Origin: Blepharisma japonicum
Taxonomy: Eukaryota > Ciliophora > Heterotrichea > Heterotrichida > Blepharismidae
Assembly: GCA_949751835.1 (NCBI GenBank)
Contig: CATKHK010000047.1
Span: 248,001-312,000 of the forward strand
Reading direction: 5' to 3'
Length of the DNA: 64,000 bases
Shown piece by piece: positions 53,106 through 62,992 of this stretch. The first letter of the stretch is position 1; each line of letters begins with the position of its first letter. A program made the position numbers and the translations under genes. The notes under the pieces were generated by a model. It searched no databases, had not been told where the DNA came from, and saw only the letters and a program-made list of their open reading frames with translations.

Positions 53106-54224
53106 ATGGAGGGAGAAGATGTGCATGGACTAGTTATTGACAATGGCTCTGGATTCATTAAAGCTGGATTTGCAGGTGACGACGCCCCTCGCTCAATATT
53201 TCCTTGTGTAACTGGCAGACCCCGCAGCAATCAAATAGGAAATGACCAAAAGGATTTATACGTAGGAGATGAAGCAAGGTCAAAATATGATATGCTGAAT
53301 TTGAAGCATCCAATTGAACGAGGAATTATCGTAGATTGGGACGAAATGGAAAAGATTTGGAATCATACATTTTTCAGTGGGCTAGGGGTTGCTCCAGATA
53401 ATCATCCTCTTCTCCTTACAGAAACACCGCTGAATCCTAAGTACAGCAAAGAAAAAATGACTCAAGTTATGTTTGAAGCTTTTAATATCCCAGCTTTTTA
53501 CATTGCATCTCAGCCAGTACTTTCCTTATATTCCAGTGGGAAAACAATAGGCCTAGTTATTGATTCAGGAGATGGAATTACCACCACAGTGCCCATTTAT
53601 GAAGGGTATGCTTTGCCTTATTCAATCAAAAGTTTACCATTAGGAGGTAAAGATATGACTGAATATTTCATTTCTTTGCTAAGTGCCAAGGGATACAAAT
53701 TTAATACCTGTGCAGAAAGAGAAATTGCAAGAGATATTAAAGAGCAAATCTGCTATGCCGCAATGAGATATAAAGATGAGCTAAATGCAGCTGGAGCAAG
53801 TATAGAAAAAAATTATGATTTGCCTGACGGAAGATCTTTAATAATCAGGGAAGAACGATTTAAATGCCCAGAAGCAATGTTTGACCCTTCACTAATGAAT
53901 ATTGACGAAGACGGAATTCACTTGATTGCTAACAGATCAATAATGAAGAGTGATGTCGAAATCAGAAAAGAACTTTACTCAAATATTTTGCTGAGTGGAG
54001 GAAATACGCTGTTTTCAGGAATGGCAGAACGCTTAATTGTTGAAATGACATGCCTTGCTGGAATATCGTCTAAAGTTAGAGTTACAGCACCTGCTGAAAG
54101 ATCTACTTCAGTATGGATTGGTGGCTCAATTTTGGCTTCTTTGTCAACATTCCAACAAATGTGGATCACTAAAGCTGAATACGAAGAAGCAGGCCCTACA
54201 ATTGTACACAGAAAATGCTTTTAA
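53106..54224 (+). CDS. Divergent actin
   Basis: 372 residues, full length with the canonical end IVHRKCF. Nucleotide-site blocks are present: [19 protein letters not shown], '[24 protein letters not shown]', '[19 protein letters not shown]'. More changed than usual elsewhere: 'LKHPIERG' has Arg where conventional actin has the methylated His73, and '[12 protein letters not shown]' changes the DNase-I-loop region. Could be a fast-evolving conventional actin, as in other ciliates, or an actin-like protein. Confidence 0.92.
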   Translation: MEGEDVHGLVIDNGSGFIKAGFAGDDAPRSIFPCVTGRPRSNQIGNDQKDLYVGDEARSKYDMLNLKHPIERGIIVDWDEMEKIWNHTFFSGLGVAPDNHPLLLTETPLNPKYSKEKMTQVMFEAFNIPAFYIASQPVLSLYSSGKTIGLVIDSGDGITTTVPIYEGYALPYSIKSLPLGGKDMTEYFISLLSAKGYKFNTCAEREIARDIKEQICYAAMRYKDELNAAGASIEKNYDLPDGRSLIIREERFKCPEAMFDPSLMNIDEDGIHLIANRSIMKSDVEIRKELYSNILLSGGNTLFSGMAERLIVEMTCLAGISSKVRVTAPAERSTSVWIGGSILASLSTFQQMWITKAEYEEAGPTIVHRKCF

Positions 54225-54666
54225 CTAATAATCGTAAGATAGAGTTCATATTGGATAATCTTAAAAGGGATTTTTTAAATCAGGGAGAGATGAGATATCA
54301 AATGAATTGAATGTATTGTAGTTTCAATAAAGATGATTATGCTATTATAATTTATGTATAATAAACTGATATTTTTATATATAATTAAATTACCTCTCAT
54401 AGCCTTATTATTCACTGCTGCTTTATTTGTGGAACAAACAAAGATTCTTATACTTATAGTGTTAAAACTAAGAAGAGAAAGTTCTTGCTATGCAACTCGC
54501 ATTATTATTAGCTTAAAGTCTTACCAAAGCTATACTCTTAAATCTAATATCTTGCTCAGTGCGTTTCAATTTACTAAGTATTCAAAAGTGGCGCAAACAA
54601 GCATATTTAATTTTTCTGTCCTTAGATTCTTATTATCTAATAAAAATTCTCTGAAATGATCTTAAA
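54225..54666. other. Intergenic spacer
   Basis: Contains a 101-codon hydrophobic plus-strand frame without homology or coding composition; I do not support it as a gene. Confidence 0.4.
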
Positions 54667-55652
54667 TTATAATGAATTGATTTGATTAAGCCAGAGATTG
54701 AAGCTGATAGGGTTAATATTTCTCTGAATAAAAGGATGGCTCAGCAGTTCTCCAACAGTAGATCGGCTGTCTCTTTCCTTACCCAGACAAATCCTTATAA
54801 AATCTCTAAACTCTTCACTGCTTCCTGGAGGCGGCTCAGGTGCTTTTCTCGCCGAAATATAGTTCATAAGCTCCCAAAAAGTCAAAACAGGGACGTTACC
54901 ATTTTCATCTGGTTCCGGATAAGGAAAGCGTCCAGTTGCGCATTCTAGCAATGACAAACCTAGGCTTCAAATGTCAGTATCAGCGTGGTATCCATCTTCT
55001 GTAAAGCGTTCTGGCTAACTAAATTAGATCTTACAGACATATAAGTGACTGTCCCTACAAAGGTCCTTTTTGTTGCATTTGTGTGACTCATAATTCCTGA
55101 GACTCCGAAATCAGAGATTTTGACCAGTCCTTCAGATGTGAGTAGTAGGTTGGAAGGTTTTATATCTCTGTGGACTATTTTCTTCTTCCTATGAAGATAC
55201 TCAAGCCCTGATAATACTTGAAATGCAATATGGCCAATCACGTCTTCTGAAATCCGGCCACAGCGTAGCAAAGCATCCTTAAGTGAACCTTTGTCCATAT
55301 ATTCCATAATGATGTTCATTATGCCTTGATGGACAACTGCGCCATAAGAATATACAATATGTTGGTTCTTGCATGAATTCAAAGCGTTTACCTCTGTGAT
55401 GATCTGCTTTTTTATTTCTTCGTTGGAGGTTAGAGGAACTCTTTTGACTGCTACAATCTTATTAGAGGGAAGATGCCTGCACTTATCAACAATTCCTGCA
55501 CTTCCTTGGCCTAATCGTTCAATGAACTCGATATCAGATAAACTATCAATTCTAAGTTTGCCAGAATTCGTCCTGTGCATCGATGGAATTTCTGTAAATT
55601 GTTGTTGAGCTGGAACATGTATTCTTGGTGGTGGCCTCTTTTTGCCTTCCAT
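54667..55652 (-). CDS. MAP kinase kinase (MEK/MKK)
   Basis: 321 residues once a 20-nt intron (55015-55034) is removed. GQGSAGIV, 'VAVKRV' (Lys), HRDIKPSNLLL, '[32 protein letters not shown]' activation loop, '[22 protein letters not shown]' and a final 'RSTVGELLSHPFI'. The exon junction lies exactly at MS/PERF of the kinase signature, which proves the intron length. Phosphorylates a MAP kinase; S/T sites in the loop are present. The Trp of DIWSLG is TGA. Confidence 0.93.
55015..55034 (-). other. 20-nt intron in MAPKK gene, with nested 16-nt acceptor
   Basis: gtaagatctaatttagttag. The homology-supported acceptor is the second TAG (20 nt). The first TAG would give a 16-nt intron but a frameshift and an early stop. 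Confidence 0.8.
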
Positions 55653-56001
55653 TTTAATTATATATCGTGATGCATTTTATGCTGAAGTGATTCAAATTTT
55701 AATTTTAAAAATGAGCTCAAAAATCAATTATTAAACAGAAAATTATTAGAAGATTCTTAAAGCTTCCAAATTTAATTTTTAGGGAATGTTTAAAAGATGC
55801 CGATAAAGCAAAAAAATTGTAAATTTATTATTTAAATGATGTAATGATACAGAAAATGCTGATTTGCATCTGCATTGGCTATAAATAATAGAAAAGTATT
55901 TGCTTATTATTAATATTTTTATAATTATTATTAAATTTAAAATAACAATTTTATCATTTCTATAGCAGATTTAAATAAAACGAATATACTGATATAAAAA
56001 A
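55653..56001. other. Divergent promoter region
   Basis: AT-rich spacer between MAPKK and PLAC8 genes; nothing recognised. Confidence 0.45.
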
Positions 56002-56325
56002 ATGTCTCAGTGGAAAAGGGGAATGTGTGATTGCTGTCAAGCAATACCAGCGTGCTATTTGTCTACCTTTTGTGGTATCCCATTTTTGCAGGGAATTACT
56101 CACTTTGAAATGAATGGAGGTCAAGGAGGTGGAACAGCTTGTTTGCTAGCTACTCTTTTAGGTCCTTGTGGGGCTGCAATAAACCGACAAGCGGTCAGAA
56201 ATAAATATGGAATATCTGGGAATTGCTGCTTGGAGTGCCTCTTATATACTTGTGGAATGGGAGTGTGTATGGCTACACAGGAATATCAGGAAGTGTATTT
56301 AAACACATCAAACATAGCAAAATAA
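56002..56325 (+). CDS. PLAC8-family Cys-rich protein
   Basis: 107 residues. MCDCCQAIPACYLSTFCGIPFLQG, two hydrophobic patches with Cys clusters (TACLLATLLGPCGAAINRQAVRNKYGI, 'NCCLECLLYTCGMGVCMATQEYQEV'). This CCxxxxxPxxC and CCxxxxC...CxxxQxxxE layout is the PLAC8 domain found in fruit-weight/PCR and DUF614 proteins. Probably membrane-associated; ion (for example cadmium or calcium) handling in plants. Confidence 0.88.
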   Translation: MSQWKRGMCDCCQAIPACYLSTFCGIPFLQGITHFEMNGGQGGGTACLLATLLGPCGAAINRQAVRNKYGISGNCCLECLLYTCGMGVCMATQEYQEVYLNTSNIAK

Positions 56326-56457
56326 TATTTGATAAAAACTTTGAAATTAAACAAATCTTTACTTTTTTAATGAAAATCTCTTATTTATGGCTATATAAAA
56401 ACCAATAGATTCTTAAATTATCTACACAAGTTTTTTGCATCAGAATTTTTATTGATA

Positions 56458-57255
56458 TTACTCATTATTTTCCTTAATCCCACCAAAGCTAAAATCTCTC
56501 TTGGATTCCATCTTTTTTCCTATTTCATTTTGAAGCTCATTTTTAAGATCATCTGCAAAATCTGTCCTTTTGCTAAGCACAGAAATCATCTCATTTAGTT
56601 CGTAAACTGAAGAATATTTTTTCTTTTCCTTGATTTCAGGATAAATATGCTTTGTAAAGAGTTCATCAGCTTGAATATTTGCTTTTAGGATTCCTTTTAT
56701 CATTGACAATATATCCTTCATTTCCATAAATCTAATATTCTCAGGCACAGCTTTTACTAAGACTTCAAATAGCTCTGGAGTTCCTTTGCCAGCAAAAGCA
56801 TTAAAACACAATGCAAGCCCAATAGGTTCTATTGCGGTAATGATTCTTTTTACGTGCTTTTCAAGAATATATCATAGCGTCGGATCTTTAATGTTTAACC
56901 TTGTGTATGAATGAGCGAGGGAAGTAATATTCTTGCAAGGCCATTTATGAGCTTGACTTTTTGTACGCTCGATGGCAGCCTTTATAGCTGGATGTGTATT
57001 TCAATCAAAATTTTCAGGAGCTCCTTTTCGTTTTCCCAGTTCTGATAAAGCGTAGCTTATTTCTCCTGGTTTAAGTTTCTTGCAATCTGCTAAAGCATAT
57101 AAAATTTCGTTCCCTGTAAAAACCTTGAAATCAATATATGTCTGCTTAGTAGTTGGTAGATCTTTTTTAGAAATGCTATTTAGTACTGAGCTTGACCTTG
57201 CAAATCACCTCTTAGAGTTCCCTGCACAAAAATAAATTCCTAATCTTCTAAACAT
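56458..57255 (-). CDS. Helical-repeat protein, probably mitochondrial
   Basis: 265 residues; TGA=Trp at three positions. Arg/Ser/Phe-rich N-terminus (MFRRLGIYFCAGNSKRWFARSSS) resembles a mitochondrial presequence. The rest is alpha-helical with repeats of about 35-40 residues (TGNEILYALADCKKL, 'NITSLAHSYTRLNIKD', 'ALCFNAFAGKGTPELFEVL', 'ELNEMISVLSKRTDF') reminiscent of FASTK/RAP or OPR RNA-binding proteins, but no RAP domain is visible. Confidence 0.6.
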
Positions 57256-57336
57256 TAATAAAAATTATTATTTCCATCCCATAAATCCAGCATAAGATTT
57301 TTGTAAATGACTATGATATAAAGATGAAAAATATAA

Positions 57337-58731
57337 ATGAATAATCACATTGTGATTAAAAAGCAGTGGTTTGTGTCCTCAAAAACTGAAGACATTCTTA
57401 ACCATTACTCATTTGATAAAGAAATCGGAAGCGGCGCATATGGAAAGGTTTTTGTAGCTACTGAACTCACTACAGGAATCACAAGGGCCGTAAAGGCTGT
57501 CCAGAAAAACAGAGTCAGCGATTATACAAGCTTCCAAAACGAATTGGAAATTCTTTCACATCTGGACCACCCAAATATCGTAAATATCATCGAAACATTT
57601 GAAACTGATCGGCTTTGCTTTTTGGTATTAGAATATTGTTCTGGAGGAGAATTATTTGACAGGATAGCCACAAAAAGATACCTGACTGAGTATGAAGCAG
57701 CCGCAATTATGAAAGTTTTGTTCTCAGCTGTGGCTTATTGTCATGACCATGGTGTTTGTCATAGAGATATCAAGCCTGAAAACTGTCTTTTTGCGAATGA
57801 ATCGCCTGAAAGTGATATTAAATTAATTGATTTTGGCCTTTCTAAGGTATTTGATGAAAATGAAATGATGCATACACTGAATGGGACACCATATTATATA
57901 GCTCCTGAAGTTTTAGAAGGAAATTACACTTATCAAGTGGACTGTTGGTCTTTGGGTGTTATTCTCTATATTATGCTGAGTGGCTCTCCTCCATTTAATG
58001 GTAGAAATAACCAAGAAATTTTGATGAATGTTTTCAATGGATATTATAATTTCAGAAATCGAGCATTTGATAATGTGTCAGAAGCAGCCAAAGATTTGAT
58101 CTCTAAGTTGTTAGTAAAAGACGCAAATTTCAGACTTACAGCAAAAGAAGCTTTAAAGCATCCTTGAATTACAGGTCTCGCGCCTTCACAACAAATATCA
58201 TTACCTGCATCCGTTTTTGATGGTTTAAGGTCCTTCGCCCAAGCTAGGAATCTTAAAAGAGCATCTCTAATTTACATTGCCAGTAAACTCTCAGAAAAAG
58301 ACTTACAAAACTTAAGAGAAATGTTTAACTCATTAGATAGTGATGGAGATGGGTCAATTACTATAGAAGAGCTCCATAGCGCATTATCATCTTCAGGCAG
58401 ATCTTTTGATATTTCAGCAATTGCAAGCTTATGTGAAATGCTTGACTCTAATAATAACGGGAAAATCGACTACACTGAATGAATAGCTGCATGTATGCAA
58501 AACCAAAAATATTTAAACACAGGACTGCTTAAATCTGCATTCCAACACTTTGATGTGGATGGAAACGGGAAAATTACAAAAGAAGAGCTAAGAACTGTAT
58601 TAACTGGAGGAGACCTAGGCTTGAATTTGCCTCAACAAGATGTAGAAGCAATGATTTCGGAAGCAGATAGGGACAGAGATGGAGCAATTGACTATATGGA
58701 ATTCATTAATATGATGGCACACCGAAGCTAA
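57337..58731 (+). CDS. Calcium-dependent protein kinase (CDPK)
   Basis: 464 residues, TGA=Trp at HPW and elsewhere. Kinase at about 24-285: IGSGAYGKV, 'VKAVQK', CHRDIKPENCLF, 'IDFGLSK', 'GTPYYIAPEVLEGNY'. A junction region follows, then four EF-hands with complete loops: DSDGDGSITIEE, DSNNNGKIDYTE, DVDGNGKITKEE, DRDRDGAIDYME. All active-site residues are present. No N-terminal myristoylation glycine. Typical alveolate calcium effector. Confidence 0.96.
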
Positions 58732-58816
58732 TAATGAATATATTTAATCAATGTTTTGGCACAATTTTGCTGAAATTACAATTAATATTTAAAATAAAAT
58801 TTATAAATTTGAAGAA

Positions 58817-59407
58817 TTAAATGTCCATTTCAAAGGCTTGGACAGCTTCTCTATATTTCTTCCACTTCTGCAAGTTAAAGTTTCCTGCAACGATATGCAT
58901 TGGGTCTTTGAATATATAAAAGTCAGCTATCAGCAGGGCTCCTTTATAAGTTATATGGTTCAAGCAGACAATTAGTGTTTCTAACCTAGCTAAGCAGTCC
59001 CCATTTTCTTTCAGCAAGTTCATTCCTCTGTCTTCTATAGAATTCCCTGATAGATCTAGATATTTCAAGCTTATCAGATCGTTTAAGACAAGAGAAAGAT
59101 CTCTTACTATTTTATGCCCAAGGAATGAATTGACAATGGACAAATTTATAATATTCTGAGGAATTGATGAAGTCATAATAACAAAGGATTTTATACTCTG
59201 GGGATTCATTACTATTGATAAGGTTCTATTGTCATAGTTGAACTCGTTTTTGGCTGTATTATAGCTTGTTACGGTATTGCTTTCAATCTCATTAGAATTC
59301 TGGTGTTCTAGGTCATAAATATTTGTATCGGAGCTGCCAAACGAGTTTTTAAAATAAAAATTCTCATCAATATATTCGCAAGACAAGAATTTGTTCCTGG
59401 GATTCAT
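58817..59407 (-). CDS. Leucine-rich repeat protein, small
   Basis: 196 residues. Asn/Ser-rich N-terminus, then about four LRR-like turns (IINLSIVNSFLGHKIVRDL, 'LKYLDLSGNSIEDRGMNLLKE', 'RLETLIVCLNHITYKGALLIADF'). The 'LDLSGNSIEDRG' unit is RNI/ribonuclease-inhibitor-like. Probably a protein-interaction adaptor. Confidence 0.7.
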   Translation of the reverse strand: MNPRNKFLSCEYIDENFYFKNSFGSSDTNIYDLEHQNSNEIESNTVTSYNTAKNEFNYDNRTLSIVMNPQSIKSFVIMTSSIPQNIINLSIVNSFLGHKIVRDLSLVLNDLISLKYLDLSGNSIEDRGMNLLKENGDCLARLETLIVCLNHITYKGALLIADFYIFKDPMHIVAGNFNLQKWKKYREAVQAFEMDI

Positions 59408-59873
59408 ATTTTATTATATACAAAGAAATAAAGCTACTGATCAATAAATTACCTTTCACTGTATATTGATATTTAAAAAAATTTGTGGTTTTATAATGAA
59501 AGTGATTTCTTTCAACCCCAGAAATTAGACATTTGTATACTTGTTAATGAAATTAGATAATTATATAACTTTCTTGGTTTTTTTAGTCGAATTTTGTTCT
59601 AAGAAGGATTAATTTGAGGAAGAAAAAAAATAATTATAATAATTAACCGTCTTTAAGAATAATAATAGTCTTGAAAAACAACTTTTAATACTGAAATGAA
59701 AATTAATTACCAAAATTTCTAATAGGCTAAAAAATTTTCAAGAAATTAAGTTTCTAATAATCTAGCCACATAAAGGTAAAAAAATGAATATTGTCAGTGT
59801 TTTGATTTCCATTTTTCATATTTTAGATTAGTTTAGATAAAGAAAAGTTCGAAAATGTAAGCTAAGGAATAAA
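59408..59873. other. Intergenic AT-rich spacer
   Basis: Between two minus-strand genes; nothing recognised. Confidence 0.45.
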
Positions 59874-62723
59874 TTATAGTTGTGCAAATGGACTTTTTTG
59901 GATGAATGGCTGAGATATGACTTTTGATCTTGTCTCCGGCAATTTTTGGGGCTTTTTTTCTGGCTCTACTTTTGCTACTTTTGAAATCTTTGCAACCGGC
60001 TTGAAGCCTGGAGGTGCGAATATGGGGATTTTAGGCTTTGGAGGGTTTAAAAAGGGTTTTTCCGCTCCAGTTGTACCTTGAAGCTGAGATAATTTGTTTT
60101 CTATCTGCTCTTCTTTTTCTTCAAGATTATTTATCTTGGTTTCTAATTCCTCTTGTGCAAGGCCAAGATTTGTTTCTTTCTTTTGGGTTAATTTTTGCTC
60201 TTCAGATTCTGTTATTTCTGTTGGAAACTTTAAGTAATCCATTTGTATATGCTCTTCTTTAAGCTCCATTGGCTCCTCTTTATAATGTTGAATTGGAGGA
60301 CTTATCGGAGTTTTATGATTTTTTTGTTCAATAAATTGAGCTTCTGGGTTACTATTTTGAATTTCTATTGAATCTTTTGTTTTATTCTCAATATCCCATT
60401 TAAATTCAGTTTCTATATTCTGGCTGATCTCAGCAATTTCTTCATTCTTTTTATCTGTGCCTTCATTCAGCTCTCTTGGCTTATCTGGAATATGCATTGA
60501 TACAGCGACCTGAGTGATCGAAACATATGGAATTTCTTCAGGACCCTCTTTGAGTGAATCTATTTTCATCCAAATGTCTTGGTGTGAGGACAAAATTTGT
60601 GACTGAAATTCGTTTTGTTTTTCATGGATAATTGAGATTTCCTTCTTGATATCTGAGAATTTATCTTTGAGATCTGCATTCAGTTTATTCTTTATTTTGT
60701 CAATTTGGCTATTATCTAAATCAGTTTTAGTTAGTTCTTTAAGCGATACAATCATTTTTTCTAGTTCTTTATTTTTGGCATCTATGATTTGAGTAATTGT
60801 ACTTTGCTGCTTTTCTTCGACTATTTTGTAAGAAAATGAATGATTTACTCCTCTTCGATCAAAAATTTTGTAAATTATGTAAGAAAAGCAGAAATAAAAA
60901 ATAATGATATTGTAGGGTTGCTTGTTTCTTATGTAAAGATATACCGAAGATATCATATTTTCAGTTCTCAATGCAAATTTTATAAATAGGACTTTAAAAT
61001 CTACCTGGTCTATATCCAAAAATGGTGTTTCATCATTATGAATTTTCTCTGCATTATTGGCTGTATCTGTTTGGTCATCAGAAATTATAGTAGGTTCAGA
61101 TATTATATCAGACTGTTTATCAGTAGAAATAATTTCAGGGTTAGCTTCTACATCACTGTTTTGGTTTTCTAATTGATTTTCTTCAGATATTGTGTCCGAG
61201 ACTTGCTCAATAGAATCAGATTTTTCAGCAGCTTCTGAGCCGAAATCCATTTCTTTGATATTTGTTAATTGCTCATCCTTATTTATGGTTAATTGATTGT
61301 CGATGTGCGCTTCACCATGAGAATCAATGCAAGATTTTCCATTCTTTTCTTCTACTCCTTCACAGCTTAAATTTTCAGCAGATTTATCTACCTCTAAAGC
61401 ATTCGAATCTTGTAAACTCCCTGAATTGTCTTTGTTCGATTCCTCTTCAGCTTTTATGCTTTCTTCTCTTTTGTATTGTTCATTAGCTTTTGGCTCTTCC
61501 TGGTTACTATTGGAACTGTCTGTATTTGGTACTACCTCAATATTTATGCTTTTCTTGCTTTCATTATACTCATTTACATTTGGCTCTTCTTGGTTTATTC
61601 CAGAATCGGCTTCATTTCTTTCTTCTTCGATTTTGCTTCTTTCGTTATTTTCATCCTGCTCACTAGTATTTAATCCATCATATTTCGTTTCAGAATCATT
61701 CTCATTTTGATCTATCTCCTTGCTAATGCTTGTTTTTAGCTCTTCTCTATTTATTTCATCAGGACTACTTTCAGAATTATTTTCATCTTGCAATGTCTCA
61801 ATATTTGTGTTTTCCTTGCTTTGCTCAAGTGCTTCTATAGTAAATTCCTCATTATATTTGTTTTGATCTATTATTTCTTCTACAAGATTATCTTTTTTAC
61901 CTTCTTCTTCAGCTCCATGCTCGGATGATGCATTTTCTTGATCTAATGGGGACTCTCTCACTAATTCTGTATTGGTATTAGAATTCAGTTTACAAGATTC
62001 ATCAGAACATTCAGCATTATCTGAGCTAGATGGTATAAGCTGACTGTCAATTTCCTTCTCGCTAACACTTTGACTGCTATTTTCTTCATTAAGTATTTCA
62101 GCAGCATTTTCATTTATCTCTAAATTTTTTTCAACATTTGTATTTTCTTGCTGCTCTAATACCTTATTTTCTTGAATAGAATCAACTTCATTACTTACTT
62201 GCTCAACTTCTATACTGCTATCTTTTTCAGAATTGAAAATACAAGCGCCATTGGCACAGTTTGGATTTTCTTGTTCATCAGACTGTAAATCTTCCTTGTC
62301 ATCACTTGCTGCATCAATTCTGTCTTTACTTTCAAGAATTTCATCTGTTTTTAATTGATTATTTTCATTAATGTTGCCTTCTTCTAACAATTGTTCTGAA
62401 AAATCATCGGAATTTTCTTCGCTAGGATTGTCCTCGTTTGTGTTAACTTCTTGTTCAATTGAATTGATCTCATGCTGGATGCTATTAGTAGGCTCATCAT
62501 TATTAGTTTTCTGAGTATTTTCTTCATTTATTGGATTTGCGATTTGTTTAGATTCATCATTTGGATTGGGATTCAAATTTTGATTCTCAGATAACTCATG
62601 TGTCAGGCTTTCCTCATTTTTTTCTGTTTCTACCTCCAAAACTGCTGTATCCTCAGCGTATGTGTTTTGATCTTGATTTTCAAAAGCAAATACACCTAAA
62701 AGGATGACAAGGAAAATCCTCAT
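59874..62723 (-). CDS. Large acidic single-pass membrane protein
   Basis: 949 residues with an N-terminal signal peptide (MRIFLVILLGVFAFENQ), about 560 very acidic Glu/Asn/Ser/Asp-rich lumenal or extracellular residues holding short repeats (NQEEPNVNEYN, NQEEPKANEQYK) and two Cys pairs (ECSDESCK, CANGACIF), one transmembrane helix near 600 (IIIFYFCFSYIIYKIF), and a cytosolic coiled coil (LEKMIVSLKELTKTDLDNSQ, 'KINNLEEKEEQIENKLSQL') with a Pro-rich basic end. Could be an ER calcium-buffering or tethering protein. Low-complexity sequence hides homology. Confidence 0.75.
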   Translation of the reverse strand: MRIFLVILLGVFAFENQDQNTYAEDTAVLEVETEKNEESLTHELSENQNLNPNPNDESKQIANPINEENTQKTNNDEPTNSIQHEINSIEQEVNTNEDNPSEENSDDFSEQLLEEGNINENNQLKTDEILESKDRIDAASDDKEDLQSDEQENPNCANGACIFNSEKDSSIEVEQVSNEVDSIQENKVLEQQENTNVEKNLEINENAAEILNEENSSQSVSEKEIDSQLIPSSSDNAECSDESCKLNSNTNTELVRESPLDQENASSEHGAEEEGKKDNLVEEIIDQNKYNEEFTIEALEQSKENTNIETLQDENNSESSPDEINREELKTSISKEIDQNENDSETKYDGLNTSEQDENNERSKIEEERNEADSGINQEEPNVNEYNESKKSINIEVVPNTDSSNSNQEEPKANEQYKREESIKAEEESNKDNSGSLQDSNALEVDKSAENLSCEGVEEKNGKSCIDSHGEAHIDNQLTINKDEQLTNIKEMDFGSEAAEKSDSIEQVSDTISEENQLENQNSDVEANPEIISTDKQSDIISEPTIISDDQTDTANNAEKIHNDETPFLDIDQVDFKVLFIKFALRTENMISSVYLYIRNKQPYNIIIFYFCFSYIIYKIFDRRGVNHSFSYKIVEEKQQSTITQIIDAKNKELEKMIVSLKELTKTDLDNSQIDKIKNKLNADLKDKFSDIKKEISIIHEKQNEFQSQILSSHQDIWMKIDSLKEGPEEIPYVSITQVAVSMHIPDKPRELNEGTDKKNEEIAEISQNIETEFKWDIENKTKDSIEIQNSNPEAQFIEQKNHKTPISPPIQHYKEEPMELKEEHIQMDYLKFPTEITESEEQKLTQKKETNLGLAQEELETKINNLEEKEEQIENKLSQLQGTTGAEKPFLNPPKPKIPIFAPPGFKPVAKISKVAKVEPEKKPQKLPETRSKVISQPFIQKSPFAQL

Positions 62724-62992
62724 TTATTATTTAATTCATTTTTTCTGATTTGCTCAATATAAGACTGATTAAAACGAACTTTGGTAGGTCTTACATTATT
62801 GAATGAAAATCCATATTCTACAAAATAATTAATTGAATAGGATTCTAAATATAAAATTATTAAAGTATTAACTGATTTATAAGTGGTAAGCTTGCACTAT
62901 TATTATGCGAGTTTGAATTATAACAATTTTAACTAATTTTCGCTTGTTTCAATGAAATATACTGATAAATAAAATTTATAAATAAATTATCA

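Noticed and set aside
54354-54659. 101-codon frame with hydrophobic N-terminus
   Set aside because: No coding composition, no family, lies in a spacer.
59874-62723. Several plus-strand frames opposite the acidic protein
   Set aside because: Arise from Glu/Ser codons read in reverse; low complexity.
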